DNA of 64,000 bases from Brucella pseudintermedia (lineage in GTDB: Bacteria; Pseudomonadota; Alphaproteobacteria; Rhizobiales; Rhizobiaceae), in NCBI RefSeq assembly GCF_008932435.1, contig NZ_WBWE01000001.1, positions 434,001 to 498,000 on the forward strand, read 5' to 3'. The notes beneath the pieces are model-generated. The model searched no databases. It worked only from the letters and a program-made list of their open reading frames with translations, and was not told the origin of the DNA. The position numbers and the translations under genes were made by a program. Of the stretch, positions 8,405 to 16,547 are shown in pieces. Position 1 is the first letter of the stretch; the number at the start of each line of letters is the position of its first letter.

Positions 8405-9463
8405 GTGACCATTGAAAAGCCACCCGCCGCGTCCGCGCCCATCGTCGAGATGAAAGACGTGCGCCGAATGTTCGGCGAAACGGCGGCGATCAACGGCGTT
8501 TCGCTTTCCGTCGCGCGCGGCGAAATCCTCGGCATTATCGGTCGCAGCGGCGCGGGCAAGTCCACGCTGATCCGCTGCGTCAACGGCCTTGAAGAGCCGG
8601 ATGCCGGTTCGATCCTGATCGAAGGCCGCGAAATCACTGGCCTTGGCGAAGACGCGCTGCGCCCGGTGCGCCGCCGCATCGGCATGGTGTTCCAGCACTT
8701 CAACCTGCTTTCCGCCAAGACGGTTGCCGAAAACATCGCCCTGCCGCTGAAGATCGCGGGCAAGCCGAAGGCCGAACGCGCCCGGCGCGTGGCCGAACTT
8801 CTGGAACTTGTCGGCCTTTCCGACAAGGCGGCACATTATCCGGCCCAGCTTTCCGGCGGCCAGAAGCAGCGCGTCGGCATTGCCCGCGCGCTCGCCGCCG
8901 AACCTGCCGTGCTGCTGTCCGATGAAGCGACATCCGCCCTCGACCCGGAAACCACGCAGTCCATTCTGGCGCTCTTGAAAGACATCAACACCAAGCTTGG
9001 CCTTACCATCCTGCTCATCACGCATGAGATGGAGGTTATCCGCCGCATTGCCGACCGCGTGATCGTCCTCGACCATGGCACCATCGCCGAGGAAGGCCCG
9101 GTTTGGAAAGTCTTCGCCAATCCGCAATCGCCTGTGACGCAGAGCATGTTGCAGGTGCTGACGCCGGAACTGCCCGTCGTCTGGCGCGACCGGCTGCAAA
9201 AATCCGGCGATCTCGCCGTGCTGAAAGTCAAGCTGTCGGGCGCGGCGGCAAAAGGCGCGTTCTTCAGTGATATCGCAGCCGCCACCCAGATAGCCCCGCA
9301 ACTGATCCATGGCGGCATGGACACGATCCAGGGCGAGCCGGTCGGCACGCTGTTCATCGGCCTGCCCGCAGGCGACCAGGCGAAACTTGACGCCGCCATC
9401 ACCTATCTCGACACCCATGCAGACGCCACGGAGGTACTCGGCTATGTCTCAGGCAATGCTTGA
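8405..9463 (+). CDS. metN: Methionine ABC transporter ATP-binding protein MetN
   Basis: An ABC ATPase of about 352 residues with Walker A GRSGAGKST at 46-54, signature LSGGQKQRVGIARAL, Walker B AVLLSDEATSALD and TILLITHEM. The last ~100 residues (SGDLAVLKVKLSG to TEVLGYVSG) match a NIL regulatory domain, which in MetN proteins binds methionine and inhibits transport. The GTG at 8405, preceded by AGAAGA, is preferred; a TTG start at 8315 would add 30 residues and cannot be excluded. It overlaps metI by 20 bases. Confidence 0.9.
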   Translation: MTIEKPPAASAPIVEMKDVRRMFGETAAINGVSLSVARGEILGIIGRSGAGKSTLIRCVNGLEEPDAGSILIEGREITGLGEDALRPVRRRIGMVFQHFNLLSAKTVAENIALPLKIAGKPKAERARRVAELLELVGLSDKAAHYPAQLSGGQKQRVGIARALAAEPAVLLSDEATSALDPETTQSILALLKDINTKLGLTILLITHEMEVIRRIADRVIVLDHGTIAEEGPVWKVFANPQSPVTQSMLQVLTPELPVVWRDRLQKSGDLAVLKVKLSGAAAKGAFFSDIAAATQIAPQLIHGGMDTIQGEPVGTLFIGLPAGDQAKLDAAITYLDTHADATEVLGYVSGNA

Positions 9464-10109
9464 TCTTCTCTGGCGCTCCTTCTGGGAGACGATCATCATG
9501 ACCGGCTTTTCGAGCCTGATTTCGCTCGTCATCGGCCTGCCGCTTGCGCTCATCATGATCCTGACCGAGCGCGGCGGCCTTGCCCAGAACCTGACGGTCA
9601 ACACGATCCTCGGCGCGATCATCAACGGCTTCCGCTCGGTTCCGTTCATCATCCTTCTGGTGGCGCTCATCCCCGTCACGCGCTTCATCGTCGGCACCTC
9701 CATCGGGACATGGGCCTCCATCGTGCCGCTGTCGATTGCCGCGATCCCCTATTATGCGCGCATTGCGGAAGTGTCGCTGCGTGAAGTGGACCATGGCCTC
9801 ATCGAAGCCGCGCGCTCCATGGGCGCAAACCGCTGGACCATCGTGCGCGAAGTGCTCGTTCCCGAAGCCCTGCCCGGCATCATCGCCGGTTTCACCGTGA
9901 CCATCATCACGCTTGTCGGCGCATCGGCCATGGCGGGCGCCATCGGCGCGGGCGGTCTTGGCGACCTTGCCATTCGCTACGGCTATCAGCGCTTCGAGAC
10001 GCAAATCATGATCGCGGTCGTGATCATCCTCATCATCATGGTTTGCGGCATCCAGTGGATCGGCGACCGGCTGGTGAACCGCCTCGACAAGCGCAACCTG
10101 CGCGCCTGA
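9444..10109 (+). CDS. metI: Methionine ABC transporter permease MetI
   Basis: A 221-residue inner-membrane permease with about five or six transmembrane segments and the EAA-loop motif EAARSMGANRWTIVREVLVPEALPG. The ATG at 9444 is preceded by GGAGG with a 9-base spacer and lies within the end of metN, so the two are coupled. It forms the membrane dimer of the MetNI importer. Confidence 0.92.
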   Translation: MSQAMLDLLWRSFWETIIMTGFSSLISLVIGLPLALIMILTERGGLAQNLTVNTILGAIINGFRSVPFIILLVALIPVTRFIVGTSIGTWASIVPLSIAAIPYYARIAEVSLREVDHGLIEAARSMGANRWTIVREVLVPEALPGIIAGFTVTIITLVGASAMAGAIGAGGLGDLAIRYGYQRFETQIMIAVVIILIIMVCGIQWIGDRLVNRLDKRNLRA

Positions 10110-10142
10110 GAACGGTCTTCGCCGCGCAACACAAGAGGCCGG

Positions 10143-10189
10143 AGCACTTTCCGCGAAAGCGCAACGCGGTTTTGCGGGGAATGCTCTAC
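10143..10189. repeat. REP-like palindromic repeat copy
   Basis: A copy of a short interspersed element beginning GAGCACTTTCCGCGAAAGCG, with the core CGCGGTTTTGCG and ending AATGCTCT. Similar copies lie near 40015, 40624 and 49696. It sits between the convergent metI and glycosyltransferase genes and may act as a terminator. Confidence 0.6.
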
Positions 10190-11145
10190 AGCCAGGGCAG
10201 CTCTTTCAGGCGGTCGGGCAGTTCCATCTGACCGCTCAGAAAGAAATACTTCATCAGTATGAGGAGCGATACGAGCTTCTCGGTTCGTTTATCGAAGAAT
10301 ATGGCGCAATAATCATTGGCGTTCTTGATTATTTCCTCCGCCGCAAACGGGTATTGATTATAATATTTGATCTTCTCGGGCAGGTCGGAGAAATCATCGT
10401 TCAGTAGAACGAAATGGAACCCCGGCACAAGCCGCCCCTCCATAAACCACGTTTCGTAGATGCATTTTGGCATCATGCACAGGGATTTGCTGGACATGAT
10501 CCATTTCAGGTTGGTGGCAACATCTATTCCTTCGACGGACAGGATATAGCGATACTGAAGCTGTGCCCTCATCGACAACCAGGGCTTGATGTATTTTTCT
10601 GGAAGATTGCCGTTTACGAGCCCGACATCGCACAGGGGATGATCGTGGAAGCCCTCCACGAGTTGCCGCCTTTTGACGTTGTTATCCCTGCCCCGCCACA
10701 CGGCCCGGGGGAGCTTGGCACGGAAATCCAACCGATCTTTTATGGTATAATAATGCCGAAACTTATCCAGATTCAGGACAACGGAGTTTGAATTATCGCC
10801 AGCGATGGGCCGGCTTTTTACGATGGACGGCACTGCCGGGATTTCCGTAACATCGCCAAAAACGTAGGAAAGACCCAGCCCCTTCTTGAAATACCTAAAG
10901 TATTCTTTTAGATCATAGTAATACATACTCCCAAATTTATCCACACCGCTCAAGGATACTGGGTCATATAACGTGAATTTTGAGCTCAGTTTGTTGCAAT
11001 AATTTACCCTTTCGAAACTTTCGCATATTTCTTCCATCGAGAAAGGGTCTATTGCGGAATAGAAATCACATTGAGATATACGCGACTTAAAGCTGTCCGA
11101 AGCAACATTACCAATATAATATTGCAACCTGCGAAAAACACGCAT
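10186..11145 (-). CDS. Glycosyltransferase of family 90 (CAP10/LPS-modifying type), putative
   Basis: A 319-residue protein with two CAP10/GT90 hallmarks: LPRAVWRGRDNN near residues 148-159 and the segment YILSVEGIDVATNLKW followed by SSKSLCMMPK, the putative nucleotide-sugar-binding region. Related bacterial proteins add sugars, often xylose or glucose, to LPS or capsule, so a role in lipopolysaccharide core or surface glycan is inferred. Base composition is clearly more AT-rich than its neighbours, as is its upstream region, which suggests horizontal acquisition. There is no signal peptide; a cytoplasmic or membrane-associated location is likely. Confidence 0.7.
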   Translation of the reverse strand: MRVFRRLQYYIGNVASDSFKSRISQCDFYSAIDPFSMEEICESFERVNYCNKLSSKFTLYDPVSLSGVDKFGSMYYYDLKEYFRYFKKGLGLSYVFGDVTEIPAVPSIVKSRPIAGDNSNSVVLNLDKFRHYYTIKDRLDFRAKLPRAVWRGRDNNVKRRQLVEGFHDHPLCDVGLVNGNLPEKYIKPWLSMRAQLQYRYILSVEGIDVATNLKWIMSSKSLCMMPKCIYETWFMEGRLVPGFHFVLLNDDFSDLPEKIKYYNQYPFAAEEIIKNANDYCAIFFDKRTEKLVSLLILMKYFFLSGQMELPDRLKELPWL

Positions 11146-11404
11146 AATATATCCTGATACAAAAATTAATTCATAGTATTCTATAATTTATTATAAACAT
11201 TATGTAGAAATTATGGCATTATATTTGCATTTAAACAAGATATATATTATATAGTTGTGACAAATATATTGGCCGCTATTTTGATGGAATACTGTTTCCC
11301 CGCGAGCCATCACAGCGGCCCACACCGACATCGGGCGGATGCTGCAGCCGTTGAAATGATAGCGCCCGGAAGCTGCGGCGACGCGAACCGCCGCTTTTCG
11401 GGCC
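11146..11404. other. AT-rich intergenic region upstream of the GT90 gene
   Basis: About 130 bases of very AT-rich sequence (11146-11275) probably contain the GT90 promoter. The GC content then returns abruptly to the local level. No convincing gene or RNA is visible; an open frame at 11200-11448 on the minus strand has no recognisable features. Confidence 0.5.
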
Positions 11405-11812
11405 TCAGCGCTTACGCTCACGGAAACCCGCTTCCAGCGTGTTTCCATCGGGATCGAAGACGAGCGCGGCGTAATAGCCCATCTCTTCGGGCCCCTGATA
11501 GGCGGGGCCGCCGCTATCCCTGCCGCCCGCTTTGAGTGCCGCCTGATGAAACGCCTCCACCGCCTCGCGGCTTCCGGCTGTAAACATCAGGTGCAGGCGG
11601 TCGCCTGGCTTGTCTTCGCCGTCGACTATCCCATCGGCACTGCCGTGGATCCACAGAAACGGAACAGGTGCCCTCTCCCCGCCGCTGACGAAGAAGCCGC
11701 TGCCGGACCGGGCAATGACCTCCAGTCCGAGTTCGGGCATGCAGCTTTCGTAAAAGGAAAGGCTGCGATTGACGTTACGGGCCTTGAAACCGATGTGATC
11801 GAAGAGCGACAT
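11405..11812 (-). CDS. VOC-superfamily (glyoxalase/bleomycin-resistance-like) protein
   Basis: A 135-residue single VOC domain starting MSLFDHIGFKARNVNRSLSF. It ends with DPDGNTLEAGFRE, the typical C-terminal edge carrying a metal-ligand Glu; His6 is the expected first ligand. Such proteins bind a divalent metal and act as isomerases, dioxygenases or resistance proteins; the substrate is not predictable. The start at 11812 fits the domain boundary, but an in-frame ATG at 11860 exists and has a GAAG upstream. Confidence 0.8.
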   Translation of the reverse strand: MSLFDHIGFKARNVNRSLSFYESCMPELGLEVIARSGSGFFVSGGERAPVPFLWIHGSADGIVDGEDKPGDRLHLMFTAGSREAVEAFHQAALKAGGRDSGGPAYQGPEEMGYYAALVFDPDGNTLEAGFRERKR

Positions 11813-12086
11813 GGGATGCAATATATCGCGGCCAATTATAAAGAAAAGCGGCGCCATCAATCTTCAATACTTGGCAATATGAGAGCGTGAATCAAAAAGG
11901 CGGTATGTGTGGGCGAAAATGGTGATTTTCGAGTACCGGAGCGGAGCGTACGTCTAACCATAGCCCCGAAAAGTTGCAGACTTTTCGGATAAGACTATGC
12001 GTCTTTGAAACCTACGTGAGCACCGGAACGCAGATAAATTGCCATTTGCAGCCACACAAGGCGACTTTTGGAACAGGCTCTAAAGG
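11813..12086. other. Intergenic region with a palindromic hairpin
   Basis: This 274-base gap contains a perfect stem CCGAAAAGT / ACTTTTCGG (11966-11974 with 11980-11988) flanked by CATAG...CTATG. It resembles the REP-like elements elsewhere in the window and could terminate the TPR gene, which ends at 12087. No gene is visible. Confidence 0.5.
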
Positions 12087-12974
12087 TTATCCGCGCGTAC
12101 GAGCCAGACCATCCTTGGCAGGCTGGTATTTCGGGTCGAGCTGCACGGCGCGTGAATAGGAATTGGCGGCCTTGGCCTTGTCGCCGTTGTGCTCATAGAC
12201 AAGCGCCTGATTGGCCCAGCTTTCCGCCACGTTCTGGTCGAGCGTGATGGCGGTGTTGAAATCGTCGAAGGCGTTATCGTAGTCGTTCAGCGCCACATAG
12301 GAAATGCCGCGCCCGTTATAGGGTTCGGGCGCCGTGGAATTGAGCGAAATCGCCTTGGAGAAATCCTCAATGGCCTGCTTGTGCTGGCCCTTGGCCTGAT
12401 AGATCAGGCCGCGATTGTGATAGGCGCGCCCATCGGTCGTCTGCAATGCGATGGCCTGATTGAAGTCGCTCAGCGCCTGATCGAGACGCCCCGCCTGCCG
12501 ATAGACGTTGCCGCGCCCGATATAGGCGGCGTCATATTGCGGGTTGAGCTGGATGGCCTTGCTGTAATCCTGCACGGCTTTGGTGCTGTCGCCCATATAG
12601 CGATAGACCAGCGCGCGGTTGGCATAGGCCTGATAGAAATTCGGATTGAGCGCGATTGCCTGATCGAAATCGCGCAGCGCTTCCTTGTAGCGCCCGGAAT
12701 TGCCATAGGCGGAACCGCGCACATTGTAGCCTTCCGGATCGCGTGGATTGCTCTGGATCACGCTCGTCAGCGAACTGATGTTCTCGCTCGACCCTTGCGC
12801 CTTGTCCACCGTGCTGAGCGCGGTCGTGGAGCTTTGGCAGCCCGCAACGGTCAAAGCCAGAAGTGCGGCGGCAATGAGAAGACCGTTTCGGCCGGTTCCA
12901 CCCAATGCCTCAATTCCCGAAACTTTCGTTCCTGACGATTGCATCATCTTCAAGCGTGTGGGCAACGATCGCAT
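12087..12974 (-). CDS. TPR-repeat lipoprotein
   Basis: A protein of about 295 residues with a hydrophobic N-terminus ending in a lipobox (LALTVAGC), so it should be processed by signal peptidase II and anchored in a membrane. At least six tandem 34-residue TPR units follow, each with the pattern A.xxRGxxY...G....A..DF..AI.L.P, giving a protein-interaction solenoid resembling NlpI. The start is uncertain: ATG 12974 lies right after AAAGGA, and ATGs at 12947/12944 also place the lipobox sensibly. Partner proteins are unknown; envelope biogenesis is plausible. Confidence 0.82.
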   Translation of the reverse strand: MRSLPTRLKMMQSSGTKVSGIEALGGTGRNGLLIAAALLALTVAGCQSSTTALSTVDKAQGSSENISSLTSVIQSNPRDPEGYNVRGSAYGNSGRYKEALRDFDQAIALNPNFYQAYANRALVYRYMGDSTKAVQDYSKAIQLNPQYDAAYIGRGNVYRQAGRLDQALSDFNQAIALQTTDGRAYHNRGLIYQAKGQHKQAIEDFSKAISLNSTAPEPYNGRGISYVALNDYDNAFDDFNTAITLDQNVAESWANQALVYEHNGDKAKAANSYSRAVQLDPKYQPAKDGLARTRG

Positions 12975-13380
12975 TCCTTTCAGCTCGCATCGGGCGCAAG
13001 GACCCTTCTGCCTCTTCTCCATCCCGTGCCGGCCCGCCCCCAGGGCTTGCGCTTGCCGGACTATTCTGCCTGTCACGGTACTATACTGGCCTCTACCAGC
13101 AGATAAAAACAGCAAAAAGGCGGCATTGTCTTAAGCTTGTTTTATCTCCGGATGGCGCTCCGGACAGGCCGATACCCCAATTATTTGTTTTTACACATAA
13201 TGATGGGCGACAAGTCCAGAAACTTTTCGTAACGCTGCATTAAAAATGGAAGCAGAATAAATAAATATGCCTGCCATGGTCGTGTCGGCCCTTCGCTTCA
13301 TATCGGAAACGAACGCGCAAAGCTGAAGCCCGAACATGCAAAATCCGGCGCAGGCAAAAGCCGACACCGGAAAGCAGAAA
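12975..13380. other. Gap between rpsU and TPR lipoprotein genes
   Basis: About 400 bases without a supported gene. The part next to the TPR gene should hold its promoter. An AT-rich stretch near 13180-13270 has no recognisable RNA or motif. The 13270-13380 portion is purine-rich and ends at the rpsU terminator. Confidence 0.4.
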
Positions 13381-13401
13381 AGGCGCTGCTCGACAGCGCC
13401 T
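13381..13401 (-). terminator. Intrinsic terminator of rpsU
   Basis: AGGCGCTG / CAGCGCCT forms a perfect 8-base stem with a 5-base loop. Read on the minus strand it is followed by TTTTC, 15 bases after the rpsU stop codon. Confidence 0.85.
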
Positions 13402-13415
13402 GATTTCAGAGTCGA

Positions 13416-13643
13416 TCAGCGAGCGCCAGCGCGACCGCCGACGAGGCCTTCACGCTGAGCGCGCTTGCGGGCCAGCTTGCGTGCGCGACGAACGGCTTCT
13501 GCCTTTTCGCGAGCGCGCTTTTCGGACGGCTTTTCATAGTGGCCGCGCATCTTCATTTCGCGGAAGATACCTTCGCGCTGCATCTTTTTCTTGAGAGCGC
13601 GGAGAGCCTGATCAACATTATTATCGCGGACGAGTACCTGCAC
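13416..13643 (-). CDS. rpsU: 30S ribosomal protein S21
   Basis: A 75-residue, strongly basic protein: [20 protein letters not shown], then [20 protein letters not shown] and an Arg/Ala-rich tail. This is the S21 family, which sits near the 3' end of 16S rRNA and helps initiation. A GTG start at 13643 gives the family length; the longer open frame from 13733 adds a non-conserved leader. An intrinsic terminator follows directly. Confidence 0.95.
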   Translation of the reverse strand: MQVLVRDNNVDQALRALKKKMQREGIFREMKMRGHYEKPSEKRAREKAEAVRRARKLARKRAQREGLVGGRAGAR

Positions 13644-13998
13644 GTGTATTCCCGTATCGGTTAGAATTTCGGTTAAGCCTGAGGCCGTTAGGGGGTCTTT
13701 TAACGATTTCAGCCGGTCTGACCGGCCGATCAACGCCCAAAGGCTCCCAAGCTTCGCAACGGATACGCTGCAAATTGGTCGTGGCTATTACCAGAAAGAG
13801 CCCAGCCTGTCCACCTCAAGATGCAACTTTGCCCACCGGCTTGCGCGAATTACCGGCTTGTGCGCGATTTGCTATGGCCGCAACCGCGCAAATAGGCTAA
13901 GCCGCACGCGTTTCTCGCACAAATCGGCTTCAATGGCGACCCAGAACACTTTTCCTGCAAACCGATAATGCCTCCTCTCATCCTATCCGATTCTCCTT
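13644..13998. other. Divergent intergenic region rpsU / membrane hydrolase gene
   Basis: 355 bases that should carry both promoters. No tRNA, riboswitch or repeat is recognised. Confidence 0.4.
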
Positions 13999-15195
13999 AT
14001 GCCTCTCCGCAAACGACTCGTTATCCAGTTCACAGGCTATGAAGGCCTGCATCCCAAGGCTGTCCGTGTGCGCCACGCGCAGGCATTGAAGGATTTCGAC
14101 CGCTTGTGGAACGCCAAGACCAGACTGCCCCCAATGGTGGAGGAGCCTGACGATTGCGGCACGCTGACCGCCATCACGACCGGCAATGGCTGGCGGACAG
14201 AAACCGAGTTCTGCCAGTTCGGCACCGCGGATATTTTCGACGATTATGCCGCGCGCTCGACACCGAAGCGGATGCTGACCGGCTTTCACGCGTTCATGAA
14301 CATCCTCTTTACCGGAACGTTGTGGCGCTATCTGAGGACGAGCTGGCGCTTCGTCCTGTTTTTCCTCTGGCCGTTCCTGCTGTCGCTGGCGATTCTGGCT
14401 GTCGCTGCGCTGATCGTCCTGGCACCGGTGGCGGCGGGCTTTTCGGTCTTGCATCTTTTCTGGTCGGTTCCGCTTGCCGCCTTTATTGCCACCCTGCTGG
14501 TGCGCAAGCCCGGCGACCGGTTTTTCATGTCCTATCTGCTCGACGACTGGTCCGCGGCCTATGACCGTATCCATGGCCGCAACGAGAAGCTTAGCCAGCG
14601 GCGCAAGGCTTTTGCCGAAGCCCTGAAGCGGAAGATCGAAGAAAGCCAGGTCGATGAGGTCGTCATTGTCGCGCATAGTCTCGGCACGGTTCCGGCGGTG
14701 GAGGCGCTGGCCGATCTCCAGCGCGAGCACCCCGACCTTCTGACAAGACAGCCCGTGTCGCTGCTTGCCATCGGCTCGTGCCTGATGATGATCGCACTTC
14801 ACCCCAGGGCAAAATCCCTGCGTGAGGATGTGCGCGTGGTGATTGAGGAAAGCCCGGTCCTGTGGTCGGAATTCCAGGTTCTGACCGACATCATCCATTT
14901 CTACGGTTCGGACCCGGCAAAGGTGCTGAAGCTGAAGACCGCCAATCCGCCACTCATCAACCGCATCCGCTTCAAGCACGTTCACAGCGAAAACCGCTAC
15001 AAGCGCTCGAAGGGCAATTTCTTCCTGATGCATCTGCTTTACATGCGCGGGGCGGAGAAGAAGAACTTCTATGATTTCGGCATGTTCCTGCACGGTCCGT
15101 TCCTGTTCCGGGAACTGATGACCGAGCACAAAGGAAAAGCCGCCCCTCTCGATGAAGAAGGACGGCTTCCGGTCTCTTATCGCGAAGCGGCTTAG
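13999..15195 (+). CDS. Membrane protein with predicted alpha/beta-hydrolase (lipase-like) domain
   Basis: A 398-residue protein with two strongly hydrophobic segments at about residues 110-165 (FVLFFLWPFLLSLAILAVAAL and a second one). These are followed by a domain containing VVIVAHSLGTVPAVEAL near residue 225, a GxSxG-like nucleophile elbow (AHSLG). A conserved HVHSENRYKRSKGNFFLMH segment follows. The overall arrangement suggests a membrane-tethered serine hydrolase. I do not recognise a named family beyond this. Its stop codon overlaps that of the convergent MaoC gene. Confidence 0.65.
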   Translation: MPLRKRLVIQFTGYEGLHPKAVRVRHAQALKDFDRLWNAKTRLPPMVEEPDDCGTLTAITTGNGWRTETEFCQFGTADIFDDYAARSTPKRMLTGFHAFMNILFTGTLWRYLRTSWRFVLFFLWPFLLSLAILAVAALIVLAPVAAGFSVLHLFWSVPLAAFIATLLVRKPGDRFFMSYLLDDWSAAYDRIHGRNEKLSQRRKAFAEALKRKIEESQVDEVVIVAHSLGTVPAVEALADLQREHPDLLTRQPVSLLAIGSCLMMIALHPRAKSLREDVRVVIEESPVLWSEFQVLTDIIHFYGSDPAKVLKLKTANPPLINRIRFKHVHSENRYKRSKGNFFLMHLLYMRGAEKKNFYDFGMFLHGPFLFRELMTEHKGKAAPLDEEGRLPVSYREAA

Positions 15196-15668
15196 CTTTC
15201 TGGCGGCTCCACAACAGCAATCGTCAGCCAGGTTGCGGTCAGCGCCGGCTTCAGCGAATTCTCTATTTCCAGCGTCACATCATAGTGATTGACCACGCGA
15301 CCGGACGGACGGATATCCGCATCCGCCAGCTTGAAGCGGGCGCGCACGCGGGAACCCGTCTTGACTGGCGACATGAAGCGCAGCTTGTCGAAACCGTAAT
15401 TGATGCCCATCGTGGCGCCTTCCAGCATCGGCAGCGCTTCATAGGCCAGCGTCGAAAGCAGCGACAGCGTCAGGAAACCGTGGGCAATGGTCCCGCCGAA
15501 CGGCGTTTCCTTGGCGGCGCGTTCCGGATCGACATGGATGAACTGATGATCGTCGGTCGCATCCGCGAACTGGTTGATCATTTCCTGCGTGACTTCGCGC
15601 CACTCGGAACATCCGATTTCCGTGCCGATTGCCTCGCGCAACTGGTCGAGCGTGATTGCGTCTTTCAT
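15192..15668 (-). CDS. MaoC-family (R)-specific enoyl-CoA hydratase-like protein
   Basis: A 158-residue hot-dog-fold protein. The hydratase motif is clear: FADATDDHQFIHVDPERA supplies the catalytic Asp and His, and PFGGTIAHGFLTLSL follows. Such enzymes hydrate (or dehydrate) acyl-CoA; NodN-like proteins belong here too. ATG 15668 with upstream CAGGAA is chosen over a start 45 bases further out because the family begins at about this point. Confidence 0.88.
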   Translation of the reverse strand: MKDAITLDQLREAIGTEIGCSEWREVTQEMINQFADATDDHQFIHVDPERAAKETPFGGTIAHGFLTLSLLSTLAYEALPMLEGATMGINYGFDKLRFMSPVKTGSRVRARFKLADADIRPSGRVVNHYDVTLEIENSLKPALTATWLTIAVVEPPES

Positions 15669-15719
15669 TCGCTGGCTATTCCTGCTGATGTGATTTGCCT
15701 TGTGTTTAACCAATAAAGC

Positions 15720-16391
15720 TCAGGCGGCAACCAGAATTTCCCGGGCAATGTCGTTCCAATGCGCGAAAACCCGATGCGCGCCCTTGCCCGCCAGTTTTTC
15801 TGCATGGCCCTCATAAGTGTGCCCGCCCCCCGTATAACCGAATGCCGTCATGCCCGCAGCGATGGCTCCTTCAACGCCAAAAGGCGAATCCTCGATCACC
15901 ACGCAACGCGCCGGATCAACGCCCATTTTGTCGGCGGCAAACAGGAACAGGTCTGGCGCAGGCTTGCCGCGCTTCACCATGCTGGACGAATAGACCGCAT
16001 CGCCGAAATAGTGGCTGATGCCGGTCTTTTCCAGGCTGAACGCAATGCGTTCCGGCTGCGACGACGACGCCACGCAGCGCTTTTGTGGCAGTTCGCGCAG
16101 GAAATTGGCGATGCCGATCGTCGGCTCCAGCGATTCCGCAAAGAGCGCCCTTGTCGCGGGCCAGAACTGGCTCGTCGCCTCCTCCGGCAGGCGATGCCCG
16201 GTCATATCCTCGATCATCTTCATGATATCGGCCTGCTTCATGCCGATGCCCTTGGCAACCGTGCCCTGCGGCAGCTTCATGCCGTGGTCGGCATAGACCT
16301 GCTCGAACGCAAGACAGGAAAGCGGCTCGCTATCGACAAGCACACCGTCGCAATCGAAGATCACGAGATCGAAGGGGGATACGCTGCTCAT
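15720..16391 (-). CDS. HAD-family phosphatase/phosphoglucomutase-like hydrolase
   Basis: A 223-residue HAD protein with motif I FDCDGVLVDSEPL, motif II in CVASSSQPERI, the lysine region KRGKPAPDLFLFAA and motif III/IV VVIEDSPFGVEGAIAAGM. The helical cap after motif I places it in the beta-phosphoglucomutase/phosphoglycolate phosphatase group acting on small phosphorylated metabolites. The ATG at 16391 is preceded by GGAG with a 7-base spacer. It is divergent from the COG4091 dehydrogenase, with a 12-base inverted repeat between them, so the two may be co-regulated. Confidence 0.87.
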   Translation of the reverse strand: MSSVSPFDLVIFDCDGVLVDSEPLSCLAFEQVYADHGMKLPQGTVAKGIGMKQADIMKMIEDMTGHRLPEEATSQFWPATRALFAESLEPTIGIANFLRELPQKRCVASSSQPERIAFSLEKTGISHYFGDAVYSSSMVKRGKPAPDLFLFAADKMGVDPARCVVIEDSPFGVEGAIAAGMTAFGYTGGGHTYEGHAEKLAGKGAHRVFAHWNDIAREILVAA

Positions 16392-16447
16392 TTTGGCTCC
16401 AGTCACATGCCTATTTTGTCGCGCAGTTTGGAGGTGCGCGTCCCTCG

Positions 16448-16493
16448 GTGTTGATATAGAGACTGTTCATCTATTACGCACCTATATCAACAC
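16448..16493. promoter_or_regulatory. Perfect 12-base inverted repeat in the divergent promoter
   Basis: GTGTTGATATAG at 16448-16459 and its exact complement CTATATCAACAC at 16482-16493 are separated by 22 bases. They lie 55 bases from the COG4091 start and 57 bases from the HAD start. This symmetric placement suggests paired operator half-sites for a regulator of both genes. Confidence 0.6.
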
Positions 16494-16547
16494 AAGCGTG
16501 ACAAAATCACCGCGCTTGCCGGGTTCTGAGATTTTGCGGAGATTTTC

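Noticed and set aside
8374-11330. Short similarity between 8370-8390 and 11308-11330 (CAGCGGCCCA-A-C-GACAT)
   Set aside because: About 20 bases with mismatches and no shared structure or flanks; it may be chance.
11200-11448. 82-residue frame at the edge of the AT-rich region
   Set aside because: It spans an abrupt composition change, overlaps the VOC gene and has no start signal or domain.
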